DNA of 64,000 bases from Confluentibacter lentus (GTDB lineage Bacteria; Bacteroidota; Bacteroidia; Flavobacteriales; Flavobacteriaceae): contig NZ_NIHE01000002.1 of assembly GCF_002806995.1 (NCBI RefSeq), positions 62,001-126,000 of the forward strand, in the 5' to 3' direction. Positions within the stretch are counted from its first letter, which is position 1. Each line of letters begins with the position of its first letter. A program made the position numbers and the translations under genes. The notes beneath the pieces were generated by a model. It had not been told where the DNA came from. It saw nothing but the letters and a program-made list of their open reading frames with translations, and searched no databases. Positions 8,962 through 19,663 of the stretch are shown here, piece by piece.

Positions 8962-11811
8962 ATGAACACAAACGCTTTTGCCCTGCGTCATATTGGTCCG
9001 AATGAAGACGACCAAAACATCATGTTAAAAACCATTGGAGTAGACTCTCTAGACCAACTTATTAACGAAACCGTTCCAAACGATATTCGTTTAAAAAAAG
9101 GTCTGCATTTGGATGAACCGATGACAGAGCATGAGTATTTGCTTCATATTCACGAATTATCCAAAAAGAACAAAGCATACAAAACCTATATTGGTTTAGG
9201 ATATCACCCAACCATTCTACCGGCTGTTATCCAAAGGAATATCTTGGAAAACCCGGGCTGGTACACGGCTTATACGCCCTATCAAGCTGAAATTGCCCAA
9301 GGACGATTGGAAGCCTTGCTTAATTTCCAAACCATGATTACGGATTTAACGGGCATGGAAATCGCTAACGCCTCTTTATTAGATGAAAGTACGGCCGCTG
9401 CCGAAGCTATGAATTTGTTATTTGCTGTTCGCGAGCGTGACCAAAAAAAAGCAGGAACTAATAAGTTTTTTGTATCGGAAAATATATTACCACAAACTTT
9501 GTCGTTACTTGAAACGAGAGCCATTCCAATCGGTATTAAATTAATTGTTGGTAATGAAGCTGATTTTGATTTTTCTTCGGAATTTTTTGGTGCTATTTTA
9601 CAATATCCGGGAAAGGACGGACAAGTAACGGACATTAAAACCTTTATAGGTAAGGCCCAAAATGCTCAAATTAAAGTCGCCGTAGCTGCCGATATTTTAA
9701 GTTTAATCAAACTGGAAGCGCCCGGGAAATTCGGAGCTGATGTCGTTTTAGGAACTACCCAACGTTTCGGAATCCCAATGGGTTATGGCGGCCCACACGC
9801 CGCTTACTTCGCTACAAAAGATGCTTATAAACGTGATTTACCGGGACGCATCATCGGCGTTACAAAAGATCTTGATGGCAATAGGGCGTTGCGTATGGCA
9901 TTGCAAACCAGAGAACAACATATTAAACGTGATAAAGCAACGTCTAATATTTGTACAGCGCAAGTGTTGTTGGCAGTCATGGCAAGTATGTATGCGGTTT
10001 ATCATGGTCCGAAAGGCTTGAAATTTATTGCGGACAAAATTCACAATAAAGCAACCACTTTGGCAAATGCCTTAGAAAAATTAGGTTATAATCAAATAAA
10101 CACGTCTTATTTTGATACGCTTCAAATAAAAACCAATGCTAAAAAAATAAAGAGAGTTGCTAAAGAAAAGAAAGTAAATCTTTATTATCCAGACAGCGAA
10201 ACAGTGACCATTTCCATCAATGAAACGACAGCGATAAGGGATATTAATTATTTGATTTCAATCTTTGCGGAAGCTGCTAAAAAAGAAACCATCGTCATTT
10301 CATCCATCACTGAAGCTAATAATATTGCTGAATCTTTACAACGTCAATCCGATTTTTTAACACTAGATATCTTTAACACCTATCATTCTGAAACAGAATT
10401 GATGCGTTATATTAAGTCGTTGGAGCGTAAAGATTTATCATTGAACCATTCTATGATTTCATTAGGCTCTTGCACGATGAAATTAAATGCTGCTTCTGAA
10501 ATGTTGCCGTTGAGTTGGTTCAAATGGACCAATATTCACCCATTTGCACCCTCAAAACAAGCACAGGGTTATTTAACGGTTTTAAAGGAACTAGAAGATC
10601 AACTAACAGAAATTACGGGTTTTGCAGCCACATCATTACAACCAAATTCGGGAGCACAAGGTGAGTTTGCAGGATTGATGGTCATAAAAGCGTATCACGA
10701 ATCCAGAGGTGATTATCATAGAAATATTTGTTTAATTCCATCATCCGCCCATGGTACCAATCCAGCCAGCGCCGTTATGGCAGGCATGCAGGTGGTGGTT
10801 ACAAAATCGACTCCAGAAGGGAATATCGATGTTGAAGACTTAAGAGAAAAGGCAGAACTTCATAAAGACAATCTGTCATGTTTGATGGTTACTTACCCAT
10901 CAACTCACGGAGTTTATGAATCAGCCATCAAGGATATTACAAAAATCATCCATGACCATGGCGGTCAAGTGTATATGGACGGCGCCAATATGAATGCGCA
11001 AGTTGGATTAACAAATCCGGGAAACATTGGCGCAGACGTTTGCCATTTAAACTTGCATAAAACTTTTGCTATTCCTCATGGCGGTGGTGGCCCAGGTGTT
11101 GGGCCTATATGTGTAGCAAAACAATTGGCTCCTTTTTTACCGGGTAATCCTGTTAAAAAAGTCGGTGGCGAAAAAGCCATTACAGCCATTTCAGCAGCAC
11201 CTTTTGGGTCGGCTTTAGCATGTTTAATATCCTATGGTTATATAAAAATGTTGGGGGCGGAAGGATTAACGCAAGCGACTAAAATCGCCATATTAAACGC
11301 TAATTACATCAAACGCCGATTGGAAGGCTATTTTGACACCTTATATTCTGGTGAAAACGGACGTGCAGCCCATGAAATGATTGTTGATTGTAGAGCTTTT
11401 AAAGCCAATGGTATTGAAGTAACTGATATAGCCAAACGTTTGATGGATTATGGATTTCATGCGCCAACTGTATCGTTTCCTGTCGCTGGCACCTTAATGA
11501 TTGAACCGACCGAAAGCGAAAGTAAAGCTGAAATTGACAGATTTTGTGATGCCATGATTTCCATCAGAAAAGAAATCGATAATGCTTCTAAAGATGATGA
11601 TAATAACGTCCTTAAAAATGCGCCGCATACTTTAGAGATGTTAACCGCCAATGAATGGTTTTATCCTTATTCCCGTGAAACGGCTGCCTATCCTCTAGAC
11701 TATGTAAAAAGCAATAAGTTTTGGCCGAGTGTGAGACGTGTGGATGATGCCTATGGAGACCGAAATTTAATCTGTACCTGTGCCCCTATTGAGGCTTATA
11801 TGGAAGCTTAA
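8962..11811 (+). CDS. gcvP: Glycine dehydrogenase (decarboxylating), P protein
   Basis: 949 residues, full length for the fused alpha-beta P protein. The N-terminal half begins [12 protein letters not shown]. The C-terminal half holds the PLP lysine, Lys700 in [18 protein letters not shown]. It decarboxylates glycine and passes the aminomethyl group to the H protein in the glycine cleavage system, feeding one-carbon units to folate. The genes for the H and T proteins are not in the window. It stands alone, with its own promoter box and 116 bp from the divergent UbiA-like gene. Confidence 0.97.
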   Translation: MNTNAFALRHIGPNEDDQNIMLKTIGVDSLDQLINETVPNDIRLKKGLHLDEPMTEHEYLLHIHELSKKNKAYKTYIGLGYHPTILPAVIQRNILENPGWYTAYTPYQAEIAQGRLEALLNFQTMITDLTGMEIANASLLDESTAAAEAMNLLFAVRERDQKKAGTNKFFVSENILPQTLSLLETRAIPIGIKLIVGNEADFDFSSEFFGAILQYPGKDGQVTDIKTFIGKAQNAQIKVAVAADILSLIKLEAPGKFGADVVLGTTQRFGIPMGYGGPHAAYFATKDAYKRDLPGRIIGVTKDLDGNRALRMALQTREQHIKRDKATSNICTAQVLLAVMASMYAVYHGPKGLKFIADKIHNKATTLANALEKLGYNQINTSYFDTLQIKTNAKKIKRVAKEKKVNLYYPDSETVTISINETTAIRDINYLISIFAEAAKKETIVISSITEANNIAESLQRQSDFLTLDIFNTYHSETELMRYIKSLERKDLSLNHSMISLGSCTMKLNAASEMLPLSWFKWTNIHPFAPSKQAQGYLTVLKELEDQLTEITGFAATSLQPNSGAQGEFAGLMVIKAYHESRGDYHRNICLIPSSAHGTNPASAVMAGMQVVVTKSTPEGNIDVEDLREKAELHKDNLSCLMVTYPSTHGVYESAIKDITKIIHDHGGQVYMDGANMNAQVGLTNPGNIGADVCHLNLHKTFAIPHGGGGPGVGPICVAKQLAPFLPGNPVKKVGGEKAITAISAAPFGSALACLISYGYIKMLGAEGLTQATKIAILNANYIKRRLEGYFDTLYSGENGRAAHEMIVDCRAFKANGIEVTDIAKRLMDYGFHAPTVSFPVAGTLMIEPTESESKAEIDRFCDAMISIRKEIDNASKDDDNNVLKNAPHTLEMLTANEWFYPYSRETAAYPLDYVKSNKFWPSVRRVDDAYGDRNLICTCAPIEAYMEA

Positions 11812-11914
11812 AACGGACTTTGAACATCGTAAAATAAAATGAGATTGAATTTACTTTAAATTGAAAGAAACTATCTTGGGACAACAATAAATTATTTTAG
11901 GCAAATTCTATTTT

Positions 11915-12973
11915 ATGAATATCAAAATAACCGGAACAGGAAGTTACATTCCAGACATTATCGAAAAAAACGAAAATTTCCAAAATCATGAATTCTTAAA
12001 TAGCGATGGTTCAACCATAAATCATTCCAATGATGTTATTATTGAGAAATTCAAAGCAATCACTGGCATAAGAGAAAGACGCTACGCCAAGCCTCATTTG
12101 AACTCATCAGACATGGCGTTTTTTGCTGCTGAACGTGCCATTGTAGATTCTAAGATAAATCCAGAAGAGTTAGATTATATTATTGTTGCCCATAATTATG
12201 GTGATGTTACGACGGATTCCCACCAAAGTGACACCGTGCCAAGTATTGCCTCTAGAGTGAAACATTTATTGGGAATTAAAAATCCTAAATGCGTTGGATA
12301 TGATATTTTGTTTGGTTGTCCGGGATGGGTTGAAGCTGTAATCCAAGCTTCGGCTTATATCAAGGCCGGCATGGCAAAAAAATGTTTAGTTATAGGTTCT
12401 GAAACATTATCCAGAGTTCTTGATCCGCATGACAGGGATTCCATGATTTATAGTGATGGTGCTGGTGCCGTTATAGTAGAATCCACCAATTTGGAAGGCG
12501 GTATCCTTGCTCATGAAACGGCTACGTATGCGTTTGATGAAGCCCACTATATTTATTTTGGTGAAACCAATAATCAAGAATCAAAAAGCAAAAGGCGTTA
12601 TATAAAAATGTATGGTAGAAAGATTTATGAATTCGCCATTACAAACGTTCCTGCCGCTATGAAATCCTGTTTGGACGCAAGTGGTATTGATATTAAAGAT
12701 CTTAAAAAAATACTCATACATCAAGCTAATGAAAAAATGGACGAAGCTATTGTTCAGCGTTTTTTCAAATTACATGGTATGGAGACCCCAAAAGGGATCA
12801 TGCCCATGACCATCAATGAACTAGGTAATTCTAGTGTGGCAACCATTCCCACGTTGTTTGATCGCATTTTGAAAGGCGAACTTGAAAACCAAACTATTAG
12901 TAAAGGTGATGTTATTATGTTTGCAAGTGTGGGTGCCGGCATGAATATTAATGCTATTGTTTATCAGGTTTGA
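11915..12973 (+). CDS. 3-oxoacyl-ACP synthase III family protein (FabH-like)
   Basis: 352 residues, thiolase fold. The catalytic triad is visible: Cys135 in FGCPGW, His269 in LIHQAN and Asn305 in ELGNSS. Family members condense an acyl-CoA with malonyl-ACP; FabH does this at the start of fatty acid synthesis. This copy is longer than housekeeping FabH (~320-335) and has FGCPGW rather than the common ACAG/ACSG context, so a specialised lipid or polyketide role is possible. It is not in a fab cluster. It converges on the flippase gene and overlaps its 3' end by 20 bp. Confidence 0.88.
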   Translation: MNIKITGTGSYIPDIIEKNENFQNHEFLNSDGSTINHSNDVIIEKFKAITGIRERRYAKPHLNSSDMAFFAAERAIVDSKINPEELDYIIVAHNYGDVTTDSHQSDTVPSIASRVKHLLGIKNPKCVGYDILFGCPGWVEAVIQASAYIKAGMAKKCLVIGSETLSRVLDPHDRDSMIYSDGAGAVIVESTNLEGGILAHETATYAFDEAHYIYFGETNNQESKSKRRYIKMYGRKIYEFAITNVPAAMKSCLDASGIDIKDLKKILIHQANEKMDEAIVQRFFKLHGMETPKGIMPMTINELGNSSVATIPTLFDRILKGELENQTISKGDVIMFASVGAGMNINAIVYQV

Positions 12974-14420
12974 TGAATGTATCTACCCAATAATTCAAGC
13001 TATAAACCCACTTCATTTTATAGGTTATAAAAATAATGACACTCGCATTTATACCTACTTTCAAGAATAGGTTTAAAATTGTATTGGTATTTTCAGGCAG
13101 TAAATAACAAACAAAAAATACCAAACCAACCATTCCAATAAGTTTTAAATAGTTTTTGTCGAATGGCAAAATTCCAAATTTCTTATAAATAAAAATCAGT
13201 TTGAAACAGTTAAAACTTATCATAGCAATTAAAGAGGCATAAGCAACACCTATGATTCCCAAATTGGTTTGTGTTAAAAAGAATAGATTTAAACATATGT
13301 TTAATGTGGACAAAAGAAATATCGCTATGATATTAAACTTGTAATACCTTGAATAAGAAATGATTTCGGAATTAAACCCTGTGGACATATTAAAAAGCAC
13401 ATTGAAACCAAGGAGCATTATGATGGGAATGGAATCTACCAACTTGTCGTAAGTAGGCAACATTTTAAAAAACGAATCAATTCCCAAAACTACAGAAGTG
13501 TATAAAATCGCACCGATAAAAAACAATAATTTAGCTGTTTCTATATATTTTTTACCTAACTCAATTATACCATCATTTTTTAAATAAGCCGAAATTTTAG
13601 GAGCATAAATGGTAAACATACCAAGAGCTGGAATGGCTAATGAGGTTGCTAGCGCTACTCCAATATTAAACGTTCCGTTAGCTTCAAAAGATAAAAACTC
13701 TGGAATCATAAAAGCATCAATCCTAAAAGCTAAAAGTGAACCAAAACTTCCTAAAAAACTATAAAAACTGTATTTATAATATTCCTTTTTGGACACTTCT
13801 CTAAAAAGCGATTTAAAATTGTAACCGCTATGTAATCTAAAATGCCTAAAAACATACATGGCCATCAAGAAAAGCAATATAAAATAAGAACCAATAAATG
13901 CCACTAAGCCACTTATTCTATTTAAATGCTCACATATTAAAAGCAAAAATATAATAGGTAAAGTAACTTTCGGAATTATTTTTTCATAAAGGGTAGGTAT
14001 TTCCAGTTTCTCAATATTGGTAGCCTGCCTTCTAAATAATTCAACAAAAGCCAAGGAAAATGCCAAAGGAAACGCATAAAACAAATATTTGTAATTTTCC
14101 CAATCAACAAAAGTCTTTCCAAATAAAATTAAGGCCAAAATCGCCAAACTTACACCCAAAACAGTAATAATACCATATTTAAAAAGCTGACTTTTATTTT
14201 GTTCTGTAAGCGAAGGATAAAAATGAATGAGCGCTTGTGCTCCACCAAAAACCATAACAGGAAAAAGCATTTGCGCGATGCTATCAACATACCTAACAAT
14301 ACCTAAAAACTCCTTGTCATATGGATAAATAAACACTGTAGAAATCACGCCTATGGCTGCGCCAACATAATTAATTATGGTGAACCAAAAGACTTGTTTA
14401 TGTGTTTTATTGGTTTCCAT
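12954..14420 (-). CDS. Polysaccharide flippase, MATE/Wzx-like
   Basis: 488 residues with 12-14 hydrophobic segments and few charged loops, starting VFWFTIINYVGAAIGVISTVFIYPYDKEFLGIVRYVDS. This is the polysaccharide biosynthesis (RfbX/Wzx) type, which moves lipid-linked glycans across the inner membrane. It begins 1 bp from the upstream glycosyltransferase (start and stop share base 14420), so the two are translationally coupled. It is clearly different in sequence from the flippases at 43564 and 44878. Confidence 0.87.
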   Translation of the reverse strand: METNKTHKQVFWFTIINYVGAAIGVISTVFIYPYDKEFLGIVRYVDSIAQMLFPVMVFGGAQALIHFYPSLTEQNKSQLFKYGIITVLGVSLAILALILFGKTFVDWENYKYLFYAFPLAFSLAFVELFRRQATNIEKLEIPTLYEKIIPKVTLPIIFLLLICEHLNRISGLVAFIGSYFILLFLMAMYVFRHFRLHSGYNFKSLFREVSKKEYYKYSFYSFLGSFGSLLAFRIDAFMIPEFLSFEANGTFNIGVALATSLAIPALGMFTIYAPKISAYLKNDGIIELGKKYIETAKLLFFIGAILYTSVVLGIDSFFKMLPTYDKLVDSIPIIMLLGFNVLFNMSTGFNSEIISYSRYYKFNIIAIFLLSTLNICLNLFFLTQTNLGIIGVAYASLIAMISFNCFKLIFIYKKFGILPFDKNYLKLIGMVGLVFFVCYLLPENTNTILNLFLKVGINASVIIFITYKMKWVYSLNYWVDTFIKPDKQ

Positions 14421-15310
14421 TATCTATAACTTGAACGAACTTTATAAATTTTAAAAATGCTTAATTTTAATTGAATGAAATAACCCATAAGGATTAAAAA
14501 AAGTTTAATAACTTTCGAAAATGAGTAAAACTTCCTAAAGTATTTTGGCAATCCTAAAACAGAACGAAATCCTTTTAAATAAGCCATAACAAGAGAGTCA
14601 TTTACATTCAAAACGTCAGTTAAAATCTTGAATTTTGATTGTGTAATATCCTTTTTAAAGTGTCTTTTAATTAGTCTGTCATGACAAATTTTAGCATCCT
14701 TTACTACCACTATTTTAAAATGATGGAATAACACTCGGCAGACAAAATTCCTATCTTCTCCATAGTGACTAAACATCGGCTCAAAAAAACCGACTTTATG
14801 GAGAACGGCTTTCGGAATTAACCAAGCAGCAGCATTTATAAATGGAACTTCGTCTATATTTTCAGAGACAACATTGGTTTTTCTATTCCAATATGTTACA
14901 AAATTTTCATCCAAAGTAGTTCCATCCCCAGAAAAATGCAATGGACTTACAATTCCATAATCTTTGTTTTTTTCAGCAACTAAAATTAAATTCCCAATCG
15001 TTTCTGGAAAGATCCAAGTATCTTGATTTAATAGAAAAACATAATCGGCTTCTTGGTCTAAAGCTTTGCGAATAGCTATATTATTTGCTTTTCCAAAACC
15101 TAAATTTTCATTTAATGATATCAATTGAACATCAGAAAACGGCTTTATTATGGATAGGGTTTCATCAGATGAACCATTATCTACTACAATAGTATTAACT
15201 GGATAAATAGAATGCTTTAAAGATTCTAAATTTTTTTGAATCCAACGTTCTCCATTATAAGTAACAATGATTATAAAAACCTTTTTTTGCAAATTTCCTG
15301 TTTTACCCAA
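14420..15310 (-). CDS. Glycosyltransferase family 2
   Basis: 296 residues. The GT-A fold starts FIIIVTYNGERWIQKNLES with VVDNGSSDETL. The LLNQDTW segment in the nucleotide-sugar site is typical of rhamnosyltransferase-like GT2 proteins. It shares a base with the flippase that follows and sits 38 bp from a divergent second GT2. The acceptor is unknown; a cell-surface glycan is likely from the context. Confidence 0.9.
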   Translation of the reverse strand: MGKTGNLQKKVFIIIVTYNGERWIQKNLESLKHSIYPVNTIVVDNGSSDETLSIIKPFSDVQLISLNENLGFGKANNIAIRKALDQEADYVFLLNQDTWIFPETIGNLILVAEKNKDYGIVSPLHFSGDGTTLDENFVTYWNRKTNVVSENIDEVPFINAAAWLIPKAVLHKVGFFEPMFSHYGEDRNFVCRVLFHHFKIVVVKDAKICHDRLIKRHFKKDITQSKFKILTDVLNVNDSLVMAYLKGFRSVLGLPKYFRKFYSFSKVIKLFLILMGYFIQLKLSIFKIYKVRSSYR

Positions 15311-15348
15311 ACAAAAATAAGGATATTTGTATGTAATTTGTATGTAAC

Positions 15349-16197
15349 ATGAACTTTTACATCATCATCCCGGCACATAACGAAGAAAGCTCGATTGGTT
15401 TGACACTCGATTCTTTGGTGAAACAAACATTAAAGCCAAAACGTATTGTGGTGGTGAATGATAATTCTACAGACAATACTCAAGATATTGTAGAAGCTTA
15501 TCGTACCAAACATTCATGGATTGAATTAATTAATTCTAAATCTACAAACGAACATTTACCTGGAACTAAAATCATTAATGCGTTTTACAAAGGATATGCC
15601 GTTTTAGACACCAATTATGATGTGATTTGTAAGTTTGATGCCGATTTAATTTTTCCTAATAATTATCTTGAACAACTTTCCATGCATTTTAGGAAAAATG
15701 ATAAACTAGGCATGGCGGCTGGATTTTGTTATATTGAAAAAAACGGGAATTGGATTTTAGAAAATCTAACCAGAAAAGACCACATTCGTGGCGCATTAAA
15801 AGCCTATAAAAAAGAATGTTTTCTACAAATCGGGAAATTAAAACCCTCCATGGGTTGGGATACGGTAGACGAACTGCTAGCCAAATATTATGGCTGGGAA
15901 CTTTTAACCGACGACTCTTTGCAGGTGAAACACTTAAAACCTACTGGAATAAGCTATAACAAAGCCTCAAAATATTTGCAGGGTGAAGCCATGTACAAAA
16001 TGCGGTATGGTTTTATAATTACCCTAATTTCTGCCATAAAACTAGCTTACAAAAAACGACGGTTTGATTTGTTTAAGGATTATATGGTTGGCTATTTTGA
16101 AGCGAAAATAAATAACATAGACTTTTTAGTTACGGAAGAAGAAGGCAAATTCATTAGAAATTTACGTTGGCAAGGGATGTTGAAGTTATTAAAATAA
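15349..16197 (+). CDS. Glycosyltransferase family 2
   Basis: 282 residues. It opens with YIIIPAHNEESSIGLTLDSL and VVVNDNSTDNTQ, and has DAD as the metal-binding motif in VICKFDADLIFPNNY. No membrane anchor is evident at the N-terminus; a weakly hydrophobic helix near 220-235 could associate with the membrane. It is divergent from the other GT2, so both may be driven from the 38-bp gap. A repeat array follows 45 bp after its stop. Confidence 0.9.
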   Translation: MNFYIIIPAHNEESSIGLTLDSLVKQTLKPKRIVVVNDNSTDNTQDIVEAYRTKHSWIELINSKSTNEHLPGTKIINAFYKGYAVLDTNYDVICKFDADLIFPNNYLEQLSMHFRKNDKLGMAAGFCYIEKNGNWILENLTRKDHIRGALKAYKKECFLQIGKLKPSMGWDTVDELLAKYYGWELLTDDSLQVKHLKPTGISYNKASKYLQGEAMYKMRYGFIITLISAIKLAYKKRRFDLFKDYMVGYFEAKINNIDFLVTEEEGKFIRNLRWQGMLKLLK

Positions 16198-16215
16198 AAA
16201 CATGAGTTATGAGAT

Positions 16216-16239
16216 GCTTCGACTGCGCTCAGCATGACA
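16216..16239. repeat. REP-like element, copy A (CGACTGCGCTCAGC core)
   Basis: The 24-bp element has ATGCT/AGCAT ends (16214-16235) that can pair. In reverse complement it matches a second copy at 31072-31095, with the shared parts TGTCA and GCAGTCGAAG. Confidence 0.6.
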
Positions 16240-16241
16240 CC

Positions 16242-16355
16242 AACAACTAACAACCAACAGCTAACAGCTAACAACTAACAACTAACAACTAACACAACTA
16301 ACAACTAACAACTAACAACTAACAACTAACAACTAACAACTAACAACTAACAAAA
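16242..16355. repeat. Tandem heptad array (AACAACT)n
   Basis: About 16 units of 7 bp fill the space up to the nuclease stop codon. The left units vary (AACAACC, AACAGCT). One unit at 16291-16299 has a 2-bp insertion (AACACAACT). The right units are perfect. The array runs exactly to the TTA that is the complement of the nuclease stop. There are no spacers, so it is not CRISPR. Confidence 0.95.
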
Positions 16356-17162
16356 TTAATTAAAACTCCAATCCTTGTAATTACTAGTTGCTTCCAGTTT
16401 ATTTTCCAAACTATCCTCTAATTGTGGAAAAAAATCAATGCCTGTTAATGCTTCAATGGAATCGACCGACACCACAAACTCATATAATGGTTTATTGGAT
16501 GTTTCATGTGGTATTAAAAAAGCAATCATTTTGGCTTCTCCTGTATTATCAATTAATACTTTATAAAACTGTTTCGGCACAGCAACTTGTTCCTCACCAA
16601 TAGTTTTCATCTGTCCTTTTAAAACACCACCAGTAACCACAAAAACACCATCATATTTACTAGCCCAATAACGTACTTTTTGTTCTAATCGGTTCCAAAT
16701 TCCAGAATTAAAATCATGCTCTTGCGGGCTAATATTACTGGTTAAAAAAGTTTCGTCGTGGGCAGACTGATTGTAGTTTCTATCGCCTGCTGGACACAAA
16801 TGTCCGCGGTCATAACCAGAATTTTTATAGTTTCTCCAATCGGCCGCACCCGTTTTTACAGCGGTATCAATTTCAAAATAAGGACGCTTAAAATTGCTAT
16901 TGGAAAGATGCTCCTTTTTTAATTCGTAGGCCACCCATTCGGCTTGCTCGTGCGGTTCACTATACGACAAAGAGTATCCTTGATGATGAATTATTTGTCC
17001 TGTTGTACTTGTTGGAAGAAAATATTCATTAGTATCACTTTTAGGGTTTTTACCAGAATCAACCAATACGGTTTTTTCTTCATCTTTTAAAAAATGTTCA
17101 TAGCCATATATGCTTAAAATAAGGCCAATGGCAATTAAAGAATATATGGTTTTCTTACTCAA
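16356..17162 (-). CDS. DNA/RNA non-specific endonuclease (beta-beta-alpha metal), membrane-anchored
   Basis: 268 residues. An uncleaved N-terminal helix (TIYSLIAIGLILSIYGY, residues 5-21) suggests anchoring with the enzyme outside the cytoplasm. The NucA/EndoG signature DRGHLCPAGD (118-127) contains the general base His121, and the downstream SGIWNRLE holds the metal-binding Asn. It starts 1 bp after the pafA stop, so the two are one operon. That suggests nucleotide release from extracellular DNA followed by phosphate removal by PafA. Its 3' end is bounded by the heptad array. Confidence 0.92.
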   Translation of the reverse strand: MSKKTIYSLIAIGLILSIYGYEHFLKDEEKTVLVDSGKNPKSDTNEYFLPTSTTGQIIHHQGYSLSYSEPHEQAEWVAYELKKEHLSNSNFKRPYFEIDTAVKTGAADWRNYKNSGYDRGHLCPAGDRNYNQSAHDETFLTSNISPQEHDFNSGIWNRLEQKVRYWASKYDGVFVVTGGVLKGQMKTIGEEQVAVPKQFYKVLIDNTGEAKMIAFLIPHETSNKPLYEFVVSVDSIEALTGIDFFPQLEDSLENKLEATSNYKDWSFN

Positions 17163-17163
17163 A

Positions 17164-18816
17164 TTATTCTAAAACAAATTCTAAAGGTTTACCTGTTGAC
17201 GCATTAGGGAAGCTTATTCCTAAAAATGCCGACATGGTTGGCGCAATATCGATTATCTCTGTTTTTTGAAGTGTCTCACCGTGTTTAATCCCCTTACCAA
17301 AAAACAAAAGAGGCACGTGGGTATCGTAATTAAATGAGGAACCATGTGTAGAACCTTTTTCGCTATAAGAAATAACAGAAGGATCTAAAACAAAAACAAC
17401 ATCACCTGACCGTTTTTGATTATAACCCATTTGCAATAAGGATTCAATACCACTTAAAAATACAGAGTTCGTTAAACTTGAGCCTGTATATGCTTTATCA
17501 ATATGCTTGTAAGTAACAATTTCATTGACGATGACTTGTTGCACATCTTCTAGTATTAAATTCATTTCTAAAAGTTTATTCCTATTCAAAAATATCTGAT
17601 TGTTAGAAATGTTTTCTATCAAATCTGAAACACCAAATTTAGTTACTAAAAATTGGCTAATCTTCTTCCTAAACTCATTATTATCAAAATAGCCCGCTGG
17701 AATTCTATTACTTTGTAAATAAGCTGGGACCTCAACAGCAGCATGGTCTGCGGTTAAAAATACTGTGTATTGATTTTTACCAACATTCACATCCAAATAA
17801 TTAAACAATCGCTCTAAATCTTTATCTAAACGAATATAAGTATCTTGTATTTCCTTTGAATTTACACCAAAATTATGCCCTATATAATCTGGTGTAGAGT
17901 AACTGATAGCCAAAACATCCGTAAAATTATCTTTCCCCAATTGCTCTCCTTCAATAGCAGCAAGAGCAAAATCGGTCGTAATATCATTCCCATAAGGCGA
18001 CAATTTGATAATGTCGAAATTACCGTTATCTACCTTTAAAGCTTCTAAATCATATGGGAAGGTAGCCGTTTCCTTTCCTTTATAACCTTCTTCAAAGTTG
18101 TTTAAATCGCTACCGCTTTCATTATACGTATTAATATCATATAAAGTGTTCCATTCTTTAAAATAGGTAGCAACCGATTTATTATTATTAAAATCTGAAA
18201 CCCATTTTGGTAACTCATTCATATAAAAAGAACTCGAAATCCAGTTACCTTCATCTTTTCCATGAAACCAATATGCTGCGTTTGCCGTATGACCTGCAGG
18301 CAAAATAGAACCTCTATCTTTTAAGGCAATGCCGATTGTTTTGCCTTGCATTTGAGTAAACAGTCTGTTTTCATCTGCAAAAGAGGTGGTTTTCATTCTA
18401 TGAGGGGACATTTTCCCAGCTTTATCTGTCGTACCAATTGATTCTACTGTCTCATCACCCGCACAATACACAGATTTTTTCTGTTCTTTATCATACCAAT
18501 CATTGCCTATAATACCGTGATATTTTGGCGTTGTCCCAGTGTAAACGGATGCGTGACCAGGTCCGGTATAGGTTGGCACATAATTAAAATGGTTGTTTTT
18601 ACAATTAAACCCTTCATCCATCATACGCTTAAAACCACCCTCTCCATATTTATTGTAAAAACGAGTTAAATAATCATAACGCATTTGGTCTACAACAATG
18701 CCAACCACTAATTTGGGATTTGATCTATTTGTTTCCTCTACTTTAGAAACGTTATTTTGAGCTTTGCAGGACAGGCTCAAAACAAAAACAACTATCAGGT
18801 AAAAACTGTTTTTCAT
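17164..18816 (-). CDS. pafA: PafA-type alkaline phosphatase
   Basis: 550 residues with an N-terminal signal (FYLIVVFVLSLSCKAQ), possibly a lipoprotein with Cys17 in the lipobox-like LSLSC. Two-metal phosphatase residues are visible: Asp43 (VVDQM), the Thr84 nucleophile (TYTGPGH), Asp and His in PDYIGH, the Asp-His pair in TADHA, and a late His in DTHVP. The D43-T84 spacing equals that of D38-T79 in the characterised Elizabethkingia PafA. It would release phosphate from monoesters outside the cytoplasm. It is first in an operon with the nuclease. Confidence 0.93.
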   Translation of the reverse strand: MKNSFYLIVVFVLSLSCKAQNNVSKVEETNRSNPKLVVGIVVDQMRYDYLTRFYNKYGEGGFKRMMDEGFNCKNNHFNYVPTYTGPGHASVYTGTTPKYHGIIGNDWYDKEQKKSVYCAGDETVESIGTTDKAGKMSPHRMKTTSFADENRLFTQMQGKTIGIALKDRGSILPAGHTANAAYWFHGKDEGNWISSSFYMNELPKWVSDFNNNKSVATYFKEWNTLYDINTYNESGSDLNNFEEGYKGKETATFPYDLEALKVDNGNFDIIKLSPYGNDITTDFALAAIEGEQLGKDNFTDVLAISYSTPDYIGHNFGVNSKEIQDTYIRLDKDLERLFNYLDVNVGKNQYTVFLTADHAAVEVPAYLQSNRIPAGYFDNNEFRKKISQFLVTKFGVSDLIENISNNQIFLNRNKLLEMNLILEDVQQVIVNEIVTYKHIDKAYTGSSLTNSVFLSGIESLLQMGYNQKRSGDVVFVLDPSVISYSEKGSTHGSSFNYDTHVPLLFFGKGIKHGETLQKTEIIDIAPTMSAFLGISFPNASTGKPLEFVLE

Positions 18817-18925
18817 ATCTACTTATTATTCGATTGTCAAAAATACAGTTTTAAAAATATCTTAATTTAAAATTAAGGTTAAATACCTCTAACTTTTTTT
18901 TACTTTAGCACTATTAAATTTTGAT

Positions 18926-19663
18926 ATGTTATACCTACACAATATTGGCACTTATTTTTTAATGATTGTTGAAATGTTTCGAAAACCTACCAAATGGGGG
19001 GTTATGAAACAATTGATTTTAAAAGATATAGACGATTTAATCATTGGCTCTTTAGGCATTGTTGCTTTTATATCATTTTTTGTTGGTGGTGTGGTTGCCA
19101 TTCAAACGGCATTAAACATTAGCAATCCTTTAATCCCTAAAAATCTAGTAGGCTTTGCTACCAGACAATCCATCGTTTTGGAATTTGGCCCTACGTTTAT
19201 ATCCATAATCATGGCAGGAAAAGTGGGATCGTTCATTACCTCTAGCATTGGCACCATGCGTGTTACAGAACAAATTGATGCTTTGGAAGTGATGGGTATA
19301 AATTCTTTAAACTATTTGGTGTTTCCAAAATTTATTTCCTTACTGTTATACCCTTTTGTTATCTCCATAGCGATGTTTTTAGGAATTGTAGGAGGTATGA
19401 TTGCCAGTGTATACGGTGGTTTTAGTACTGCTGAAGACTATATTGCTGGTATCCAGCTTGATTTTAAACCTTTTCATGTTGCCTACGCTTTTATTAAAAC
19501 CTCTGTGTTTGCTTTTATTTTAGCAACCATTCCTTCCTTTCATGGCTTTTATATGAAGGGTGGTGCACTTGAAGTGGGTAAGGCCAGTACCACATCGTTT
19601 GTTTGGACCAGTGTGGTTATTATTCTTTTAAATTATTTACTAACCCAAATGTTGCTGAGCTAA
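18926..19663 (+). CDS. mlaE: MlaE-type ABC transporter permease
   Basis: 245 residues with about five membrane segments. The family core is seen in GPTFISIIMAGKVGSFITSSIGTMRVTEQIDALEVMG, the conserved cytoplasmic coupling region of MlaE. The Mla system moves phospholipids between inner and outer membranes to keep outer-membrane asymmetry. Its stop (TAA) shares one base with the ATG of the ATPase gene, so the two are coupled. No MlaD-like substrate-binding gene follows here. A TACTTTAG sequence 17 bp upstream is a possible -7 box. Confidence 0.92.
   Translation: MLYLHNIGTYFLMIVEMFRKPTKWGVMKQLILKDIDDLIIGSLGIVAFISFFVGGVVAIQTALNISNPLIPKNLVGFATRQSIVLEFGPTFISIIMAGKVGSFITSSIGTMRVTEQIDALEVMGINSLNYLVFPKFISLLLYPFVISIAMFLGIVGGMIASVYGGFSTAEDYIAGIQLDFKPFHVAYAFIKTSVFAFILATIPSFHGFYMKGGALEVGKASTTSFVWTSVVIILLNYLLTQMLLS

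Noticed and set aside
16242-16355. CRISPR array
   Set aside because: The units are 7 bp and directly joined, with no spacers of constant length and no cas genes nearby.
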